Origin: Rhyzopertha dominica
Taxonomy: Eukaryota > Arthropoda > Insecta > Coleoptera > Bostrichidae
Length of the DNA: 64,000 nucleotides
Assembly (NCBI GenBank): GCA_025024175.1
Contig: QCXZ01000086.1
Location: 20,674,245-20,738,244 of the forward strand
Reading direction: 5' to 3'
Shown here: positions 24,401 through 39,400 of the stretch, in pieces
Layout of the letters: each line of letters begins with the position of its first letter
How positions within the stretch are numbered: position 1 is the stretch's first letter
Notes under the pieces: model-generated
The model's input: the letters and a program-made list of their open reading frames with translations, nothing else
Databases searched by the model: none
What the model was told of the DNA's origin: nothing
Position numbers and translations under genes: made by a program

Positions 24401-27400
24401 TGCTATGCAGAAAATATTATATTCCAAAGACTAGCGTTTAAATCTTCAACATAACACTAACATTGTATAACTTTTAATTTTTATACAAACCGCAATAAAT
24501 AATAGAACAGAATGTCGATGTTTAGCAGGCAACCAGTCTTTCACTCCAGGTATCTGTTGGACATGGCTACATATCTCTCGCGTCTTTGCAATGTAGAGGG
24601 GGGATGGCCGAAGAATGGAATTTGTACCAACGCTATCAGCATGCCAAATTTTTATATCTGGCGCGGTCATTTATACTTGCATGCAGCAGCAAACTTGCTG
24701 ACCTAGTGGGTTGTGGACGTCCACCGGTAACACTCTTCGGCGACGGCGAAGTTGTCCAGCGCCTCCTGCGGGCGCCCAGTTCGATCGTTGTGGACGTCGA
24801 CTTTTACTGACGGCGCTCCTAGCGTCGCGTATTTATGACAGCTAGAGGTCACGGGAATGGAGGAGCGCTACTTCCTGGTGTTCGCCCAGAACGAACCTTT
24901 CACCGAGTAGCGGAGCAGTCGCTGGCTGGGGTGCCGTGGCACATTCCGCTACCCGTCCAGCAAGTTATTGATGCGGTCCGCGCCCCAGGCTAAGAGGTAG
25001 AGTGCGTGTCGGTCCCGGCGAAGAGTCGCGGGCGCGCACGAGGTCAGCTGCTCCAAGTCGGGCTCTGTGGGAGGCTAGCACAGTTGTTTATAATCTGTGC
25101 TCGTGTGCCGTCCAGAGGAGCTGCGGTACTGGCCGGGATGCGGTGTCCAGGGTAAGACGCATCTTCCTTGACATATGGTGATGGTCGGGATCCTGTGCTA
25201 AAGAAATGGGCCACTGGTTGGAGAAATATGTTACAGGGCCCCCGGCCCATCGCACACCTGTAAACAGATACCGTTAGAACAATCGCGGCCTCGGATGCCG
25301 CAAGTCATATGTGTGCTGAACTACATTTGAGCCACCGTGCATTCATGAATCTAGAACGCAACAAACACTTTTTCACTCATAATTGCAGCATGTATTGTTT
25401 GACAATCTTGACTTTGTTCGCGCGTTCCTCCGCTTTCTAGTAAAAGTTCAATCATGTAGCGATACGATTTACCTACTTTAACATACTCATCAATAAACTA
25501 ACACCCAATCTCTCCTTTTCTAATATATGACCGGCTCGTACATTTTTCAGGCAAAGAAACTGTTTCAGTCAGTCATCGAAATCTCCATTTCGACATGATT
25601 AACATACTGAAATGGAGCCAAAAATACTTAATCAAGACAGCGTCGATTTTGTCACAGTTGTTTCCGTTGGTTCAGAAACTTCGTCAGTAACTAAAGAAGC
25701 TGGATCATCTGATGACACCAGCACGCTGTCACCATACGTTACTGTCCTAACCATCGGCGAAGAAGTTCCAAACGAGGTTTCAGAAGAAGTCCTTGTGTAT
25801 CGTTTACCAGGAGAACGCCTGGGTTTCGGGTTGAAATTCGAAGGTGGAACCAAAGCGGCAGAATTCGTAAAACGTCTGTTCATTCAGTCATGTGCCCCAG
25901 ACAGCCCAGCTTCACGCGTGCGTTGCTCATGGGGCAAACTTGCGGAAGGGGACGAAGTGATCGAAATCGATTCTATACCAGTAAACAGCATGACCAGAAT
26001 TGATTGCGTCCGGTGTCTGAAAGATTCAAATGTTGTCATCAAATTGCTTATCAAGCACGTGAACGCTTGTGGCAACGGAGATGACCTACCCCAAGTCATA
26101 AGTGCCGAGAAGAAGCGATCGCCGCCTCCTCCACCACCGGTTCCACCTAGAAAAATTCCTAGAAAGCTCTACAAGGACAATGGCACTAACGCATCCGCGA
26201 AAGCAAGTGGTGAAAAAACTATAGAAAATTGCCCTCCTACACCTCCAACAAGACACGTTATTAACGAGCCTATTGCCAGCGGAAACAAAAATGCTCGTTT
26301 CCAGTCTCCGCGAAGTAGCGGAAGACGTAATGTTTCCGAAGTGCCAACGAGAGACAGGCGCATCTCGGATGGCAGTATAGGACCCCCAGACCCAGAAGTG
26401 TACACTGACCTATTTCTGCAAGAATCCACTTGCAGTCTTAGTGAATCAGATGATACCGGTAGCTCTATTTCTACAGTAGTAGATCGTCTAGGGAGTAGCT
26501 TGTCAGGCAGCTTGCCCTCTACCCCTACATCGATGCAAAGACATTTGGATTTAAGCCAACTTAATCTTTACGAAGACGACGTTGACTTTGATGAAAGAGA
26601 GGACTATCTAGTCGTTCAAATCCCTATATCTAGCGAATTTATTGAGCGCGGCCCTCCCGATTTGGAGAAATTCCCTACCCAGGAAAACAGTGCCTTGCAA
26701 CCACCGATTTGCTTCCAAGATGCGCCTTTAAGTTACGGCAATGAAACTGTAAAAGTTGCTGAAACGTTGACGGAGACACCAGTAAAACTTAACGGTACCG
26801 ATAACCATATGGTTAACGGTCTTTCGGAAAGAAATGTTGCCATGAATATGAATGGATTTGTAAAGAACGACCTCGCTGACAAGCGACCGCCACCGCCACC
26901 GCCCAGGGCGAAAAATACATCATTGACGTCACTCGAGAAAAAACAAAAATGGTCTACATTCTGACGAAAACGGTAACTGTACCAAGGAAGTGACTGATTT
27001 GCCGAGGTTAGTGGATTTTGTGCCAAAATCTAATAAACTTTCTGCCAGTGAACCGATAGAAATTATGAGGATGTTTTTGGAGAACGAGAAGCGCGTTTCG
27101 AGTGACTGCTCTGAAAAGGCCACCGCGGATTGCTACGACGGTGCAGAGCAATGTAACGTCGATTTTTGGAGAGAAGAAGTTGATTATTACAGTTTTGGTT
27201 GGAGTCCTTCGTCCCAATTGGCGACTATTGGAGAAGACGAGGAAGAAGGCAACCAAGAATTTTTCCCCCAAAGGTACTGAATACTGACATTCAAAGCGGT
27301 CTAAAACTTGCCGCAGTTACATTCAGAATATTTATTTTCCACAGATCACCAAATGCACCCATTGTAATTATTGAAAGCGCCGATTGTGACAAAACGGAAA

Positions 27401-30400
27401 GTGACCATATTGACATTTGCAAAAAAGAGGCTTCCACAAAGGATGAAGGTAAGTTTGTGTATACATAGTTGACGTACGAGCTCTTCTTAAATACAGGTGT
27501 ATATTCTGTTGAGCGCTGACTAGGTCAGTGAGGTCGCATCGGATGCCCATGCGAATACCGACCCATTTTGTTGGCTGCAGGTGATTATTACCTGTTCTCG
27601 TTATGTTGATTCAGCCGCTAACAGCATCTCAACAAAAAAGGCTTAGATTAACCGTAACCTCTCACACGTTATCATAAAGAACTATTTGTACAGCAGTTGA
27701 TTAGACAAGAAGCAAGGATTCACGTAAAGGCATTGTTTTTCTGTTAATTTAAAGAACGTTGCCTCCAGATACGCTATTTTCTGTCGATTTTGCAAATAAG
27801 TCACACTCCACGATTTGATATGCAAAGAGCAGGAGCGTATACGGCGTTTAAGAGAAATCACAATGAGCTGTTCACTTGAACCGTGCAGTAAGTGTGTTAA
27901 CCTCAGCTTTTTTTCTGATGCTAGATTGCATTCCTCAAAACATATAGCATTTCATGTTCAGCGCTAGATGGTGCTTTCACCGGCACAGTTTGTGGAATGC
28001 AGAATTTATTTATACAAAAACATTATGGGAAAAGGTTAACGAGATTAGATTTGATGACACCGGACAGAATTTTGAAACTGATCGCGCTAGAAAGGTGTTA
28101 TATTCCAAACAGGTCAGATCTGCGAACCAATCATTTTCTCCACTACTAGCAACAGAGCCTTCAGCTATACTTGTACGGCGTTGTTATTATCGTTTTTCTA
28201 CCTTGAAGCTTTCAATACATGGGACGAGTAACCTAAGATAAATTAATCATTGCCGACCCAAGAGATTGCAATTATAGGTTGTAAACGATGCGGAAAAACC
28301 GCTACACTATTATTATACAGGGTTAATCAAAAGTATGGAATAACAAGCTTATTTCTGTAAATAAATGTCTTTGACAAAAGTTTTTTTGCATAATTTCGTT
28401 TATTGGTCTACTTTTGATTTTGTATGTCAACACGTTTTCACTTTTGTTTTTTTGCACGTATCAAGATTGGTTTTTGTTCATTTGATGATAATTCTAATGC
28501 TGGTAATACTTTACTCACTTAAATAAATCTTTATTTTTAGAATCATTACCAAATAAACAAATACCAGCATTGACACATGCAGAACCTGCCTTGATAACGC
28601 TTCTTGCCGTTTGCTTAAGAAAAAGATTTTTCACAAAAATGTTGTTATCAAAGAATATGAAATAAACACCGGGTCATTTCAAGGATAAACATAGCAAAAC
28701 AAGTCCGCTAAAGATCGTTCGATTGCCGTAAAAAATAAAGAAATACGCTACTATGGAAATACGTTGATATACAAAAAGTAATTAGCAAAAAGACTTTGAT
28801 GCTATCATTTCGCTATAGAGGGTATATACCCTGTACAAGATTCTGAGATTTGAACTATAAGAGCTTTCAAATAAAAATGTAGGCGAACTGCCGAAGGATA
28901 TGTCACATTTTTCAATTAATGAGATTGTTCTACTTTGTACGTTTTAACTTCTTCAATCACTGTCAATTTCAACATAATATTATGCCATTTGCACCGCTTC
29001 ACTATATGTATTTGTCTCACAGTACTTGCTCTACAATTATACAAGCAATTATAAACAAAATCTATTAATTTGCAGAATTATTCAGAATGATTTATAGTAG
29101 TACGAAATTGTATACCTTTTATTTATAAACCATAGGTTTTGAAGTCAGGATTTTGACACTGTTGCTGCATTTTGGAACTGAATACTGCAATACCTATATT
29201 TATACAAAACCCATGTTTACCTTTCCAAGGAAACGGCCCTTATTTTGAACACTTGTCATGATGTGTGAAGATTATTTTTTAAGCTACCAATATAGTATAG
29301 AGCAAATACATAATATGACATGATAGTTTCTAGCAAGTTAATCACTTCATATTGCTGAAAATAATTCTAACTTTAATATAATTTGAAAACATGATTATTT
29401 TATAGATTACTATATGTAACAGTTCAAATTACTTTATTTTTGTACAGTAAAATTTGCGCCAATTAAAGGTTAATGCCTGAAGTATAAAAAGAACACACCG
29501 TAGTTATACCCTTTGCAAGATCTAGTCTAATTAAAAGAAGGGTTTTCTAGTACCATCTGTAATAAAAGATTGAGTGATTTACAAATTAATCCATTACATA
29601 TATAAGAATTGAACCTATATTATTATATAATTCGATAATCATACGCTTACATTCGGCGAATGATAAAAAATCATGTAGTATGTCGGGACATGGGTGTAAA
29701 ATGTTTATTTGTAACAAATAAAATATCTAATAGGTTACACTACAAAACATACTTAGATAACAGCAATATAGTGAATAAAAAGCCACTGACATTTTTATCG
29801 TATATAATGTACCAAAACGAGCTGAAATAAATTGCTTCCCTTTGACTTGATTTCTGCAGAAAGTTTTAACTAACTTATTTCTGTCAGTTGTTGCAGCTTT
29901 CGATCGTCCAGAGACCATGTAAGGTTTCAAAATCTTCAATATACAGTTATTATTATTAAAACCAAGAATATCATACCTATATCATTTTTCAAAAAAAGAT
30001 AAAAAGGAAAGTAGTAGATCAAATACTTCAAAAACTTAGCAGTTCACATAATCATTTTTTTAGATGCAGCATATTGTGATCAATATTTGAGAGAATTATG
30101 GAAACTTATTATAATTTATCTATGTGAGATCATGTAAATTGTACAAATTAAAGCCCATAAGGCTTTAAGTACAAAGAAGTCTGTTATATATACTAGAATG
30201 GATATAGCCAAATCATTTGACCACTGTTAGCTATTAATAGTTTTCACTTTAAACAGAAATGTTGGTATAGGTATGTAAATGATACTTCTGTTATAATGGT
30301 CCCACGATAAGCTACTGAAGTATTTAAATACTAGTCGGTACGCGAGGATATTACCAATAGCTGCAAAATACTTCCGTGTTTAAAATCCTTTTTTTAAACC

Positions 30401-33400
30401 AAATACTAAATACTTTAAAAAAAGTATTTTAAATACTTACTAAGTGAGATATCGCAAAGAACTTCAAATAATATAATAATTAAAATACCTATACGTATCC
30501 AAAATATGTACTGGAACTTACTTAAAAGTAAAATGCCAACTTGTCAGGCTACAAGTCAATTCCTTTAGGAAGTAGTCCCTGTAATGACAGTTAGGTGGCT
30601 TTGCCATCATGTCCATGTCAATGTAATGCTGACAGATGGCATTGCCATCTAAATTTCTACTTACTTAAAAGTACTTTTTAGTATTTGAAAAAAAATATTT
30701 TACTTTCAACTCTGATGATAAATCAATTAATTAATAATATCACTTGATTACTCAATCGTTTTATATTTAAAGCGCCAAATGTATCTACAATACTTTTAGT
30801 CGCACCGTCAATTCGTGCCTGATAACTAGGGATTTGATCCAGTTTGATAAATCCACATTTTGCCAAGGACACTAAAACTTAAATTATGTACATAATATTC
30901 AATTAAATTGTTAAAAAGATTAGCTAGATAACATTATTCTTCTTGCACAAAACAGTTCTTCTTTAATACGATCGATATGTCTATGTTGATTAGTTTTAGA
31001 GCTTCGGCAGTTATTATACATATCAAGAACACAAATTTGAAAGCAGTTCAACATATATAATTTGTTTCTAAACTCGCTACATAGTCGAGGAAATGGAACA
31101 TATCTATCCAACTCGACGAAAGGTGTAAAAATCGCTTGAATTTAAGTGAAGTTTTTTACTTGAGACACTAGCAAACCAAAGTTGCACTTATACTTGATAG
31201 ATATTCACCTAATCTAGCACAAAGTGGGAAAAGCTGAAAAATAAACGTCACTCCAAGCCTTTAATATGATTGATCGCGATTATTCTGATATAATTATTAA
31301 TCCTTCATTTTAGTGGTCTTTATGCTTATAGTCGAATCCAAGCTATGCTGGTCGGTGAAAGAGTATCAAATAACACCCAAGTTTCATCCGGAGTGCTTCA
31401 TGTTTTCTACTTTAAATTGCTTGTTTTAAGCTTTTTAATTTTTCATCCACTAAGTTTCTTACTCCTTCCACTAATGTTCTGCATTAATATAAAACACAAG
31501 ATTGCACGAATTCACTATCGGATGAGTACACCCTTTTTATGGATGTTGTTTACCTGGAACTAACATTAAAATTAGAGTGTGAGCTGTTTTAAAATATTGG
31601 ACTTGTTTAGAAAGTAGGTATTCATTTTACCATAGGTATTGTTGTAGATTGCTTACCATTCTGTTTCGTAAGTACAAATACTTCCATTCGGAGAGAACTC
31701 ATCTAACAATTTTGAAGACATCCGTAATTGCTTTCTTACGTAATTCTTTATCTTGTGGATTCTCTTATTGGCGTGCAAATTATTTGGTGATAGGTTGGTT
31801 AAGTATCTTTTTTCTTTCTTGAGTATGTATATATACTTGCTTAAATCAATTTGATGTTGTTCTTTCTTGGGTATGTATGTACTTACCTTCAATCAATTGG
31901 CTTAAATTTTCACATTATTATACATTATATACTTAATTGCAACTCTGGCATCATTTTATTTGGCTTGTTGGTAAACCTATGTTTGGTAATTCGATGGATT
32001 TCGTATACTTTTGGAGTATGCAGTAAAATTACCGATACTATCATTTATATAGATTTGTGGCTGGTTCTTGGAAAGAACCCATCCCTTCTCCACTGATTAG
32101 TCGGCACTGCTAGCTCTTTTATGCACACCTTTAGGTAGAAGGAAAAGGTGGCGTAACAAACTATCGGCAAATTTGCGGTTTACGGCTTGCGGCTACCCTT
32201 TGATTTTTTTGTACACTGGCGCTGTTGTCACCTGTTATATTGTTTGAAAAAGTGGCACTTCAGATTGCGTCGTAACTTTATGTAGCTGTCAATACCTATT
32301 ATGCCATTTGAAAGAAAATACTTACGATTTTTTCTAACGATGGCGCTTATTTACTGAATGGCATTTTACGAGCATTTTATTACCTCTATTTTAAACTGAA
32401 AAAAAGCCTGCGACTTTCCTTTGACAAGGGGGTAAATACCAAATACCTTCAGCTGTCTGTATAAGGTCTTTGGGAAATTAAAGATGATAAAGCATAATAT
32501 TTTAGTTCTTTGATGTTTATTCCGGGTGTTTCAAAATGACGTGGTATATATTCAGATGCGTATTGCTGATATGCAATAATAACTTTTGGTCCAAACATCT
32601 CTTGGGCTTTCTCGCAATCTCTATATGCTATTCTTTTATTCCTGGCCAAAAAACCATTGCTCTACGAGCATGCACCGTTGGACATTACAATATTATCCTG
32701 AATATCTTAAAAAGGAGGCATTTTACTTTAGGAATGCACATGATAATCATAGAATATATCCCTGCTCACTTAAAACCTATTTTACCTAGTACCTCGAAAA
32801 TATTTATGAATTATTCTTTTTTTCCACTGCAATTCAAGGCTGCGTATCAATATAATCTAATAAGTGAAGTTTAAGCTTTCGTTTTTTGGAACTAATCTAA
32901 ATAAATCAGCCAGACAAAGCTTGCGTTTGTTCGCTTTCTTCATTTGCCCGAGTTTTCTTCATAAAGCGTTACATCAACATTTCCGCGTTTTCCTGTGCTG
33001 AACTGCACAAGAACTTTCACAAAATTAATATTAATTACTACTGTTAATTTATATCGTTCAATATTTATGACGTTATAGTACTAATAATAGAACAAGTGGT
33101 AACTGAAAGTCAGTGCTGAGATAATTGTTTGCTTTACCAACTAACGGCTAATCACAATGACCGTATATGCAATACAGTCTTGATTATTGATATACATATA
33201 TAGATCATTCAAAGGGTTTATTGTTTATACTTTCCTTTAAGCGGTTGCGTATGCAACCAAACAAGCTGACCGTGTCTTGCGCGGCATATGCCGTCTTTGC
33301 TGCATAATTTTATACGGCCTTAGTTTCAAACAGAAACAAATTAATATTAATTGAAGTGCATTTGAAAACGTGGCCGATAAACGTTATACACACAATTGTT

Positions 33401-36400
33401 TCGTATAGCCTTGACCAGATTTAAGAGAAGTGTGCGCCAAATATATTGGAACTAATTGACACTTTAGAGTGTTAACTAGACACGCTTTGCTCTATATGGT
33501 ATTACAACTGACAGTGATTTACATATAGAAAACAACCAAATGGTTCTAGACTTTTGCTTGCCGGCTGCTTGTGGACGTAATATTGGCGACAAATAACAAA
33601 CAATAAGGGTACAATCCTTAAAATTCGTATTGCTAGCTGCATAACTAAATTACATTTCAACAGAAGTGATAAGAAAAATAATCTAAATACACTTCAAATC
33701 GAATTGTCGGTACTGGAGGGCCAACAATCAAAGGGAAATTAATTAAATTTTAAATTAATACGTTTGAATAGTAAAGTATTCAATGCAAACAAACCACAAA
33801 AACTAGAGATAAAGCGCTAGCTACAAGTATGGAACAAAATTCCGAAGTTCAAGTCATCAATTATGTTTGAATTATCTTTAAGGGATAAAGTTTTGTGAGC
33901 CCGTTTATTAGGTGCCATTTTTTAAAAGTAATATGTTGTTAGTACCACAAATGACGTGCTGGACTCTTGGAGTGTCTACAACCCTAAAATAATAAATCCG
34001 TAGATTCGAAATTATCGCGACACCATAGCATTCTGTAATAGTTTTGAATAACTCTAGAACTTGGCGTGATATAATTTCTGCGCATTTTTCTGAAAGATAA
34101 CTAATTTTTGGAAAGCCTTCATAGCCAATGTCTGGATCAATTAGAGCTTACCTGTTTCTGCATCCTTTGTTAATGTTGGCTGCATTCACGATTATGTCCA
34201 GAATTGCTTTGAACTTTTTCGTTATTTACGTCATTTTAACTCGGAAAGAAAAGTCATCAAATCGTTTTTAATGTTAACCTAATGTTTGNACGTATGTCGC
34301 TTCATAAAAATATTAGTACATGCAAGCGCCCGTTAGAATTTTTTTTTTCGCAAACACGTCGTTTGGTAATCGTCAAACTGAGCGGATATGTGCCACAGTT
34401 TGAGTAAAAAATCTAGTATCATGATAAAAAAAATTCTATGCGGGCCAGCAGAAAGTTTCTCGTGAATTCTTCTACCCGAACAACGAATGATTGCTTGTTT
34501 GAGTTTACGTTCATTAATAGACATTTCGAAGCCTTCTGTCTGCGGACAAGAACTGTGATGAACAGAATTTTACCCGGCTGTTTAAAATGTAAAAATGTAT
34601 CAAACTGAATGACAGATTGTGTAGTAGCAAGGAGTCGCATTCCTTTTTCGAATCGTCTTCGTCCATGAACAAATCATATACAACTTGATGACTTTTTTGA
34701 TTGAACAACTGTTATTATGACTGCTGTTCTTTGGTCGTCTGACCATATCTTAATCTTTTTTTAACGAAACTATTTGAGGAAAAAGGAACAAAACAGAAAC
34801 AATACAATATACCGAGAATTGATAAACGTTTTGATACTATCAAAAGCTGACTTTGTAAAAATACATTGACAGTGTCGGCTCCCAAATGTAATAATTACAG
34901 TTACAATTCTTAAACAATTAATTTAAATCTGTGATTTGCACTTTTAGATAAAGTGATGCGATTTAGTACCTGCATTGGCTGTTATATTTCCAAATAAGCG
35001 GGACAATGATATTCCTAGCGGCATATTTTGATATGTAAAAAACTTGAGGATGTATTTGTGAACCTCATATTTATGCACATGCTGAATAATCGTTTTTCCA
35101 AATGTGCCCATTTCGATTAATTTTATGCAAAATCACGTAATGGTTGAATTGCTTAGATAATAAAAGCTCGAATGACACAAAAATGCTTATGGTATTTAAA
35201 CTAAGGTGAACATTAAAAAATCCTAACTTCTTTTTCTTTGCTTTAATACCTATCTATTTACAATTTTATCTTCACAAATGTCATGAATGTCATTTTTTAG
35301 ACAATCTTTAAATTCTTCTTAGTGTCGAAAAAACCTCTCTTCAGCTGATGGCTGACTGCAGATTTGTTTTCTCCCTATAGCACGTAATACAAGAAGCAGG
35401 GCTGGCTCGGACAGTTAATTACTTCTAATTATCTGTTAAATTTACATTGGATGCTATTTAATAACTTTTTTCTTTTATTTTTTGGTTGTATCTACACAAT
35501 TTTGAATGTTTGTCCAATCCCGATCTGTGGTTAATCCGCCCCTGTTCTTCATGTGGACCAACCTGGACAGGCCCAATCCTTGTAGTCTTGGAATCTACAA
35601 GATAGAAAAATGAACATGATGATGGACGATTTATTAGTTACTTCTTAAAGAAAATTCTTCACTAAGTCCAAATATATCCACTTTATTTATAACGAAATTA
35701 GCAAAGAGCTTTCAGCTCATATAAGCCATTATCATAAACTGAGAAATACAGAAGAATTTATTTAAAAGTGATGTTGTCAAATTCGGAATAAGCAATGTTG
35801 ACTTCAAACAAAAAAGGTAGCATGCATCTTAAAAACACAAACATGAATTCAATGATCAAATAAAGAATTTAGAATAGGACAACTAAAACTACAAAAAACA
35901 TTCAAAATTGTAGTAGTTCCTGTTATCTACAGGGTCGCTACAAAGTATGGAACCAGCAAAATATGTCAGGTTCTGTTCCATCGATTTTTCTGAATTTTTC
36001 ATTTTTACCTTACAAAAGATGCCCAAAATGTTCCCCATTTACTTTCTGGCAGTAATGCAGCCGTGAGTAAAAGTTTTCTAATATTCTTTGTAGCATATTT
36101 GAAGATAAGCTCTGAATTTCTGCCCTGATACGTCCTTTTAAATCTTCTGCATTATGTGGCCGATCAGCATAAATACGATTTTTCAGAACCTACACAGAAA
36201 AAATCAAGCGGCTTCAGATCAGGGGAAAGTGCTGACCATTCTATCGCTCCGCGCCTACCAATCCATCTGGCTGGAAATATCGCGTTCAAATATTCACGAA
36301 CGTTGACTGCAAAATGCAAAATGGGGCAGTGTACCATCTTGCTGAAACCATATCTGTTCAAAAAGGTCGTGCAGCATTCTCACAATTAGGGAACAGGCGA

Positions 36401-39400
36401 ATAAGTTCTGGTATAACGTGTTCACGCAAGAGCTGTAAATATTTGAGACCACATTCAAATTTCCATCCATGAAAAAAAAGCCCAATAATATGTGGTATTA
36501 ACCATACCAGACATTCACTTTCTGAGGGTGTTGTGTGTGGACTTGTTCCATCCAATGTGGTTTTGTGTTCGACCAATATCTGCAATTATGTCTATTCACA
36601 TTACCAATGAGGCAAAAAGTGGCTTCATCAGAGAGCATAATCCAATTTATCTTCATCTATCATGTTCATAGCAGTTTCGCAAAATTCTATCCTACCATCG
36701 AGATCATCTTCGCTCAATTCTTGTTATAAGTGAATTTTATATGGATGAAACTTCTCTTTTTTCAAAATTTTCTGAATAGATCTTCTGCTAATATGGTGAG
36801 TGAGAGCACGCTCTTGTACGGAACACTTGGGATTCTCTTGTACATCTAAAAGGACATTCAAGCTACTTTCCTCACTCGTAGCAACCTTTGGAAGTCCTCG
36901 TTTTTGACGATTTTTAACACCCCCGGTTTCGTCAAAACGTTGCATTGTTTTAATAACTGTTGATCTGGCAATTGCTTCACGATCTTCATGAAATGTACTT
37001 CCGAGTGACTTCGCCCTCTATCTCCATAACCAATCATCATCATTTGATGCCATCATGTTCAGTTAACTGAGGCATTGCGATTGCAAATAACAAAGTGAAT
37101 TGAAATTATCACGTCACGAGGAAAATTGAGACACCTGGAGTTTTTGTTCTTACTTATAGTGATAACGAATATGGTTTTTATCCCGAAGCTTTTTGCAAGA
37201 CCCAAGTTTGTTATCACACTTTTCTCAACTCAGAAGCAATAAAATGTGTAAGTGCGATACATTTTTGAAATCAGGAAAAAATATCCTTTTCAGTGATGTG
37301 CCTCCTTCCCATATCTTGGAAACGAAAGCTGATACGGAGTTGAAAAAATTCCAGAAAATGCATTTTAATTACCCATAGGCCCATGCACAATTTCCGAAAA
37401 ATCGGTCGAACAGAACCTGAAATATCCTGCTGGTTCCACACTTTGTAGCGACCGGGTACAATTTTGTATATTTCCAGGATTTCTAAAAAGTTTAATTTTG
37501 AGGATTTGTTACAAACATGTAAATAAAATTACGGGTAAACTGTACTTAAGAGGTATTTGAGAATGTAGTTTTTGCGAGCCAGTACCGTTCCATAAACGAG
37601 AAATTCACCTACACAAGCATATTTTTGAGGTCGTGATTAAATCATAACTGCCAGGTTGACAGTGGTGCTGAAGGCGAGCTGTGATCAAAGCAGATGTACA
37701 GTTTACGATATTTGCGCTAAATCTGTTTGTTGCAAGAGCGCAGCGACAACGCGCGCGATCCACAAGCAGCTGCCCTTGACTTTACGTCCACTGACCCGAT
37801 GCTGCCCTCTCGCTTCACCAATATTCGCTAGTTTCATTAACCTGACTTCATAAGTGCCTTTTATTCCAGTTATTCGAACAAATCGGCTCAAACTTATAGC
37901 TAAACAGCATCCAAGATTGGAGGAAAGCAGCGCTAATGCTAATCGAAATTTTCGGCATTCCTCCGGTGACCGCCGCCGGACCGCTCTTGCAGCAGGACGT
38001 GTCTTTCGGTTCGGCTCTGCGGAGTGCCGTTTTGCGGATGCATCTGGTGACAAAGTTCCTTTCTGTTCTGTGTGTTTATGCTAGAATTTTGACCGGCAGC
38101 AGCCGCGGCGCGTCTACCGCACCTCCAGTTTAGCTCAGTTGGCTCTAGGTCGTCGTCACTGCACAATCGCGTAACAACGTGCGTGCTTTTGCAACTTTCT
38201 GGAGCTGCAATGGGAGCGCACTGCAGACGCCGATAGGACCTACACTTTTTTGTGTGATGGCTTTAAACTAAAACGTGTAAGTGAACTGTTCATTTTTTTG
38301 GAAGCTGATCGCGTCGCAGGATGGTGTTTTTTCGCACACGTACGGCAAACAAAGCGCGCCCCTTCTGGTTACCATTTTTGGCATTTTCGTGTGTAATATT
38401 TATCTAATCTGCGGCAGTGTCATTCATTTGCATTTGAACAGNGTGGTTTCATCAAGTGAGTCAGTGAGCTGACGTGATTCTCCAACAGTTCCTTTGGTGT
38501 AATATGACATGTTNGTACAAAGCGAAAATGAGTAATCTTNTCGTTAGAAGGGGTTATCACTTGGCATTACTTATTAGTGTTTTATTGCAATACCACGATA
38601 TTCAACAAAGATTGATGATCAATTTTAGCAAGCAGCCTCTTGCTCCATGAAAGTAACACCTGTATCTAGTGCGTGCATTTGAAGGTGTAACAAGAATGTA
38701 ACAGGATCGTCCAAGTTTGTGTAGTTAGGTGTTTTGCCAGCAATCCTTCGCAAATTGTCTCACAAAGAACTGTTTTGTGCGGTACAAGAAATGTTTACAA
38801 GCGCGTGCCGGATTACGTTTTCTGTTAATTCATTAGTTTCACAATGCGGCATGCGTGATGACCATGCTTTCAATAAATTCGTAACCGAAAAGAAACGGCT
38901 TGGAAGAAGTAACGCTACTTCGGTTTCATGTAAAGTTGTGTGTTTCGGATCCGTTTACAAAACGTGGGAGTTGTCCCTGTATGTGTCACTGTCGATACGG
39001 TGTGCCCAGGAACATTATGTAAAGCGGTTTGTGACTGTCATTTTAATTAAATGCATTGCGTTACCGTTTTGAAATTTCTACGAATAATAAATAACGCAGG
39101 TCAAACGCGTATAAAATTTAGCGTTGATTACCGCGCACGTATCCTGATTGTTATCGCTGCCGTACCAGAATTGAATATGCTATAACGCGCGATTTTAAAG
39201 CCTTTGTGGGTGGAAAAACCGTGTAAACTGAGCCATAAAAATCGAAAACGGTAAAATATGCCAGCTTGGTATTTTAAGCATGGCATTTATGGCGGTCGTA
39301 AGGTTACTTNGCAGAAACTGCGAAGGTGTACTATTTTATTGTTTGGTTTCACGAGCAGGACGAAATTATTATTTAAGTCCATTGAGAAGTGCAGCGACAC

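Noticed and set aside
25044..25250. Minus-strand 68-codon frame in the GC-rich island
   Set aside because: No motif, no start context, and explained by base composition.
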